Source: Opitutaceae bacterium (GTDB lineage: Bacteria > Verrucomicrobiota > Verrucomicrobiia > Opitutales > Opitutaceae). From it: a stretch of DNA of 34,828 bases. The position numbers and the translations under genes were made by a program. The notes beneath the pieces are model-generated. The model did not search any database. It was not told where the DNA came from and saw nothing but the letters and a program-made list of their open reading frames with translations. Below, in pieces: positions 32,479 to 34,828 of this stretch. The stretch covers positions 1-34,828 of the forward strand of contig JAQTYQ010000033.1 of assembly GCA_028688225.1 (NCBI GenBank). Reading direction: 5' to 3'. Each line of letters begins with the position of its first letter. Position 1 is the first letter of the stretch.

Positions 32479-34470
32479 TTACAACGATTTCGCCGCCGCC
32501 ACCACGGCGTCGACGGTGAGGCCGAGTTCCTTCATCACCGTGCCGCCGGGCGCGCTGAGGCCGAAGCGGTCGATGCCGACCACCTTGCCGTCGAGCCCGA
32601 CGTATTCGCGCCAGAGCGGCGTCACCCCTGCCTCGACGGCCACGCGTTTGCGGCACGCCGGCGGCAAAATCGCGTCGCGATACTCCGCCGGCTGGCGGTT
32701 GAAGCGCTCGAACGAGGGCAGCGAGACCACCCGCACCCCCGGCCCGAGTATTTTCGCCGCGGCCAGCGCGAGCTGCAGTTCGCTGCCCGTGGCCAGCAGG
32801 ATGTGCGTAAGCGGCGCCGTCTCCTGCGCGGCGACGTAACCGCCCTTGAGCACGCCGGCGCGGCGGATGTGCGGTGGAATTTCATTGAGGATCGGCACGG
32901 CCTGGCGCGTCAGCGCCAGCAGCGTGGGCCCGTCGGTGCGTTCCAGCGCGGCGGCAAAAGCCCCCGCCGTCTCCTCCGGATCGGCCGGCCGGATGACATC
33001 CAGGCCGGGGATGAGGCGCAGCGCGGAGACCGTCTCGACCGGCTGGTGCGTGGGGCCGTCCTCGCCCACCCCGACGGAGTCGTGCGTGTAAAGGTAGACC
33101 ACCGGCAGCTTCGCGAGGGCGGCCACGCGCATCGACGGCCGGCTGTAGTCGGCGAACACCAGGAACGTCGCGCAGGTGGGGCGGAACAGCCCGTCGTAGG
33201 CGACGCCGTTGTTGATCGCGGCCATGGCATGCTCGCGGATGCCGTAGCGCAGGTTGCGCCCGGCGCGGTTGGTCCGGTCGAAATCCTTGTCGGCGGCGAT
33301 GTAGTTGAGGGTCGAGCCGTGCAGGTCGGCGCTGCCGGAGATCAGCAGCGGCAGCGCGGCGGCGGCCGGCTGGAGCACATCGCGGCCCGCGGCGCGCGTG
33401 GCGAGCTTGGCGTCGGCGGGGAACAGTGGGATCTTCTCCAGCAGGGCGGCGGCGCTCACGGGCTGGGCGCGGCTGTGGAGCAGCGCGGCCCGGTCGGGGT
33501 TCGCGGTCCGCCAGGCGTTGTAGGTCTTGAGCCACTTTTTGTAAGCGCGGATGAGCCGCTGCTTGTGGCCCGCAAAATACGTGCGCACCGCGTCGCTCAC
33601 GTAGAAATGCTGGTCGGCGGGCAGGCCGAGGCCGGCGCGCGCGGCGTCGGCGAACTTGGCGCCGCCCTCGCCATGCGCCTTCGAGGTTCCCTGCACCTCG
33701 GGGATGCCCTTGCCGATGATGGTCTTGGCAATGATGAGCTGCGGCCGGCCGGACTTGGCCTTCTTGGCCTTGTTCAGGGCCTTGAGGATCGCCGGCATGT
33801 CGTGCCCGTCGGGCAGGGTCTGCACGTCCCAGCCGATGGCCTTGAACCGCTGCGCGGCGTTCTCGCTCTGCGTCTTTGCCGCCATGGCGTCGAGCGTGAC
33901 GTCGTTGGCATCGAAGATAAGGATGAGGTTATCGAGGCCCTGGTGGCCGGCGAACGCGACCGCCTCCATCGCCACGCCCTCCTGCATGCAACCGTCGCCG
34001 GCGAGACAGATGACATGGTAGTCGAAGACCGGATGCTCGGGCGTATTGAAGCGCGCCTCGGCCATTTTCCCCGCCATGGCCATGCCCACGGCGTTGCCCA
34101 CGCCCTGCCCAAGCGGGCCGGTGGTGCATTCGACGCCGGGCGTCTCGCCGAACTCGGGATGGCCGGGGGTCTTGCTGTGCAGTTGGCGGAAATTCCTCAC
34201 CTCCTCGATCGACAGGTTGTAGCCGCTGAGGTGCAGCCAGCCGTAAAGGAACATCGAGCCGTGGCCGGCGGAGAGAACGAACCGGTCGCGGTTGACCCAG
34301 CGCGGCTCGTCCGGGTTGTGCACCAGCGCATGGCCGTAGAGCACGGCGCCGATCTCGGCGGCGCCGAGCGGCAGGCCGAGATGGCCGATGCCGGCCTTGT
34401 GGACGGCATCAATGGCGAGTCCGCGGGCCTGGGCACAGGCCTGCGCAAGAGCTTCGGTATTCAATTTCAT
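32479..34470 (-). CDS. tkt: Transketolase
   Basis: The 663-residue thiamine diphosphate enzyme moves two-carbon ketol units between sugar phosphates in the non-oxidative pentose phosphate pathway. The N-terminal half has [18 protein letters not shown] (29-46), [18 protein letters not shown] (67-84), [16 protein letters not shown] (116-131) and the ThDP motif [13 protein letters not shown]...DAND (158-190). The central Pyr domain has the [21 protein letters not shown] stretch with the catalytic Glu (REHAM), and [16 protein letters not shown]. The C-terminal domain is complete. The ATG at 34470 starts [20 protein letters not shown]; the open frame reaches further but with no conserved sequence. 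GGGAG lies about 13 bases upstream, a little far. It is a single-gene unit with its own terminator. Confidence 0.96.
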   Translation of the reverse strand: MKLNTEALAQACAQARGLAIDAVHKAGIGHLGLPLGAAEIGAVLYGHALVHNPDEPRWVNRDRFVLSAGHGSMFLYGWLHLSGYNLSIEEVRNFRQLHSKTPGHPEFGETPGVECTTGPLGQGVGNAVGMAMAGKMAEARFNTPEHPVFDYHVICLAGDGCMQEGVAMEAVAFAGHQGLDNLILIFDANDVTLDAMAAKTQSENAAQRFKAIGWDVQTLPDGHDMPAILKALNKAKKAKSGRPQLIIAKTIIGKGIPEVQGTSKAHGEGGAKFADAARAGLGLPADQHFYVSDAVRTYFAGHKQRLIRAYKKWLKTYNAWRTANPDRAALLHSRAQPVSAAALLEKIPLFPADAKLATRAAGRDVLQPAAAALPLLISGSADLHGSTLNYIAADKDFDRTNRAGRNLRYGIREHAMAAINNGVAYDGLFRPTCATFLVFADYSRPSMRVAALAKLPVVYLYTHDSVGVGEDGPTHQPVETVSALRLIPGLDVIRPADPEETAGAFAAALERTDGPTLLALTRQAVPILNEIPPHIRRAGVLKGGYVAAQETAPLTHILLATGSELQLALAAAKILGPGVRVVSLPSFERFNRQPAEYRDAILPPACRKRVAVEAGVTPLWREYVGLDGKVVGIDRFGLSAPGGTVMKELGLTVDAVVAAAKSL

Positions 34471-34703
34471 GGCGAAAGTCTTTCTCCCACCCCGGATTTC
34501 CCGGAGGAACCTGCATGCATCTCCCGGAACGCGCACGATGGCCGCGTGGCGGCCAACCCGCCGGCTTCGGTCCATCTCCTCGATGCTTCCCCGCACTCAT
34601 CCAGCCGGACAGAGTGTGGTTGGCTATGATCGGGGTGCATCCGGGTCATCGTAGTCGCGACTGGCTTAGCGGGATTACGGGCGCGATGGAAAGCAAATTT
34701 GGG
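34471..34703. other. Intergenic stretch between transketolase and the intron 3' end
   Basis: I see no supportable gene here. On the minus strand this is the leader of the transketolase gene and, at its right edge, the 3' exon next to the presumed intron. A short minus-strand frame crosses both but has no recognisable protein character and reads through the intron hairpins. No convincing promoter was found. Confidence 0.5.
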
Positions 34704-34828
34704 ATCGAGTAGCCGGGGGAGGTTGCCCTCCCCGGCTCTCACACCACCGGACGTACGGTTCACGTATCGCGGCGGTTCCGAAGCGGCTGATTGGTCCATG
34801 AGCGGTGCAGATCAGATAGACTGAGCAG
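34704..34828 (-). mobile_element. 3' end of a group II intron (domains V and VI), cut by window edge
   Basis: Read on the minus strand, 34778-34743 gives GAACCGCCGCGATACG, a short turn, then CCGTACGTCCGGTGGT. This pairs as a long hairpin with the shape of intron domain V. It is followed by GTGTGAGAGC and a GC-rich hairpin (CCGGGGAGG...CCTCCCCCGG), then CTACTCGAT, ending at 34704. The hairpin matches domain VI, and the A seven bases from the end fits the bulged branch point. The intron ends in AT, fitting the 3' AY rule. The reverse transcriptase/maturase gene would lie beyond base 34828. The call rests on remembered intron 3'-end consensus, not a search. Confidence 0.72.

Overview
This is a GC-rich bacterial window with closely packed genes, most of them on the minus strand. 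Protein types and gene style (weak or absent Shine-Dalgarno sequences, an EF-G2-type GTPase, an acyltransferase/acyl-ACP synthetase fused to a transporter, an AsmA-like giant) suggest the Verrucomicrobiota, most likely an Opitutaceae-like organism. That placement rests on protein resemblance and was not tested by a search.

Left part (1-7.2 kb): an OPT-family transporter cut by the window edge, a small anchored protein and an FmdB-type zinc ribbon read leftward. A farnesyl/geranylgeranyl diphosphate synthase reads rightward, followed by a two-gene signalling unit: a hybrid histidine kinase (REC-HisKA-HATPase-REC-REC) and a membrane PAS-PAS histidine kinase. A REP-like hairpin element closes this unit.

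Middle (7.3-19.4 kb): a 1147-residue LplT-PlsC-Aas fusion for lysophospholipid salvage; a leftward pair made of an ABC-type AAA ATPase and a small TOPRIM-like protein, which resembles two-gene anti-phage modules; a HicBA toxin-antitoxin cassette; an EF-G2-like GTPase; and a very large AsmA-family envelope protein. The HicBA cassette is bracketed by two copies of the 3' end of the EF-G2 gene. One copy belongs to the intact gene. The other is a free-standing 126-bp remnant, 91% identical, in which all but one of the coding differences are silent. This looks like insertion or recombination at a gene's 3' end.

Right part (19.5-32.3 kb): two consecutive leftward operons, each marR - membrane fusion protein - RND pump - TolC-like outer membrane channel. 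The regulators, adaptors and pumps are clearly diverged paralogues. The two TolC genes, however, share an apparently perfect 1289-bp block that runs from the signal-peptide boundary to the stop codon, while their 20-residue signal peptides are unrelated. The two marR genes share a conserved upstream block and an identical recognition-helix region, so the operons are probably co- or cross-regulated. A second REP-like element lies between the operons.

Right end (32.4-34.8 kb): a transketolase with a textbook intrinsic terminator, then what looks like the 3' end (domains V and VI) of a group II intron entering from beyond the window.
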